Source of the DNA: Natrialbaceae archaeon Tc-Br11_E2g1
Lineage (GTDB): Archaea > Halobacteriota > Halobacteria > Halobacteriales > Natrialbaceae
Reading direction: 5' to 3'
DNA: 14,028 bases
NCBI GenBank assembly: GCA_001564255.1
Contig: LKNC01000042.1
Span: 1 to 14,028, forward strand
Shown: one piece after another, positions 13,741 to 14,028 of the stretch
How positions within the stretch are numbered: position 1 is the first letter of the stretch
Layout: each line of letters opens with the position of its first letter
Notes under the pieces: generated by a model
The model's input: the letters and a program-made list of their open reading frames with translations, nothing else
Told to the model about the DNA's origin: nothing
The model's database searches: none
Made by a program: the position numbers and the translations under genes

Positions 13741-13792
13741 AGGACTGATTAATGAAACGTTAGAGGCGTGAGGGGGGGCGACGAAACGCTGT

Positions 13793-14028
13793 ATGACGAA
13801 CGAAGGTCAGTATCCGGACCGTAACTCACGGGTCAGTCGCCGATCGTACCTCAAGAGAGCAGGTGTCGTAGGGGCACTCGTCGGTGGCCTCGGAACCACC
13901 ACTGTCACGGCGGACGACGATGAGTACGACGTCATCGAGGTGTCCTCGGGGCAGACCTGGACGTACAATATGGACCCCGGCGAGACGCTCGAGAACATCC
14001 TGGTCGACATCACGGCCGCAGGTGCGAA
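13793..14028 (+). CDS. Tat-exported surface protein, possibly beta-helix (3' end outside window)
   Basis: The frame from the ATG at 13793 is open to the edge: 78 full codons. The N-terminus carries a twin-arginine signal, SRRSYLKRAG (about residues 15-24), followed by a Gly/Val/Ala-rich hydrophobic core and the likely cleavage region TVTADDDE. The mature start is acidic and continues VIEVSSGQTWTYNMDPGETL, then ENILVDITAAGA. This resembles the opening of haloarchaeal secreted right-handed beta-helix (pectate-lyase-like) proteins, a family call made from memory of a short segment. It has its own strong promoter, so it is not part of the upstream operon. It could act on, or be displayed with, the surface glycan built by the neighbouring genes, but this is context only. 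Confidence 0.8.
   Translation, partial: MTNEGQYPDRNSRVSRRSYLKRAGVVGALVGGLGTTTVTADDDEYDVIEVSSGQTWTYNMDPGETLENILVDITAAGA

Larger units (their letters stand above)
13440..13792. other. 353-base intergenic region with hairpins and a promoter
   Basis: No gene is supported. In order it holds a weak GC-rich stem (GGGGCG 13490-13495 with CGCCCC 13520-13525), the 82-base long inverted repeat described separately, a first copy of ATGAAACGTT (13609-13618), a 10-base palindrome CGGGTACCCG (13700-13709), the TATA box, and a second copy of ATGAAACGTT (13752-13761) next to the expected transcript start of the Tat-protein gene. Confidence 0.6.

Noticed and set aside
1..14028. tRNA, rRNA, CRISPR array or phage/integrase signatures
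   Set aside because: No regularly spaced repeats, cloverleaf-like stretch or integrase/transposase motif was seen on either strand.

Overview
The window looks like chromosomal or megaplasmid DNA from a halophilic archaeon (Halobacteria). The proteins are strongly acidic and rich in Asp, Glu and Val. GC content is high, with a dense CTCGAG-type Leu-Glu codon signature in the left part. Promoters look archaeal: an AT-rich TATA element about 25-35 bases before leaderless or short-leader starts. The last gene carries a twin-arginine signal typical of haloarchaeal secreted proteins. Genus cannot be told from the sequence alone.

The content is a surface-glycan (N-glycan, S-layer or exopolysaccharide) locus in two blocks. 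The left block (1-6177) is very GC-rich. It holds a DUF354-type glycosyltransferase running off the left edge (minus strand), a divergently transcribed pair made of an alpha/alpha-toroid protein and a GT4 glycosyltransferase, then a FemAB/BioF2-like acyl- or aminoacyl-transferase. The FemAB-like gene converges on, and overlaps by 48 bases, an ATP-grasp ligase on the minus strand. A 105-base imperfect hairpin separates the GT4 gene from the FemAB-like gene.

The right block (about 6511-13439) is all on the plus strand and visibly less GC-rich, roughly ten points lower by eye on sampled lines. Its order is: a signal-less Asp-box (BNR) beta-propeller, an AAC(3)-like N-acetyltransferase overlapping it by one base, a 340-base gap with a possible 35-codon ORF, a PF01663-type phosphodiesterase, an oligosaccharide flippase overlapping that by one base, and a short sulfatase-like protein with a variant active-site motif. 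No glycosyltransferase lies in this block. It therefore reads as a modification-and-export module: acetylate, trim or transfer phosphate or sulfate, and flip. Its sugars would be assembled by enzymes elsewhere, perhaps those of the left block.

A 353-base gap with a second long hairpin (82 bases) and a strong TATA box leads to the truncated Tat-exported protein at the right edge, which may be a beta-helix surface protein.

Two combinations deserve attention as possibly undescribed. One is the FemAB-like plus ATP-grasp pair, two carboxyl/amine-joining families in a cell type with no peptidoglycan. The other is the propeller, AAC(3)-like, two alkaline-phosphatase-fold enzymes and flippase set. 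Both functional readings are inference from family and context.
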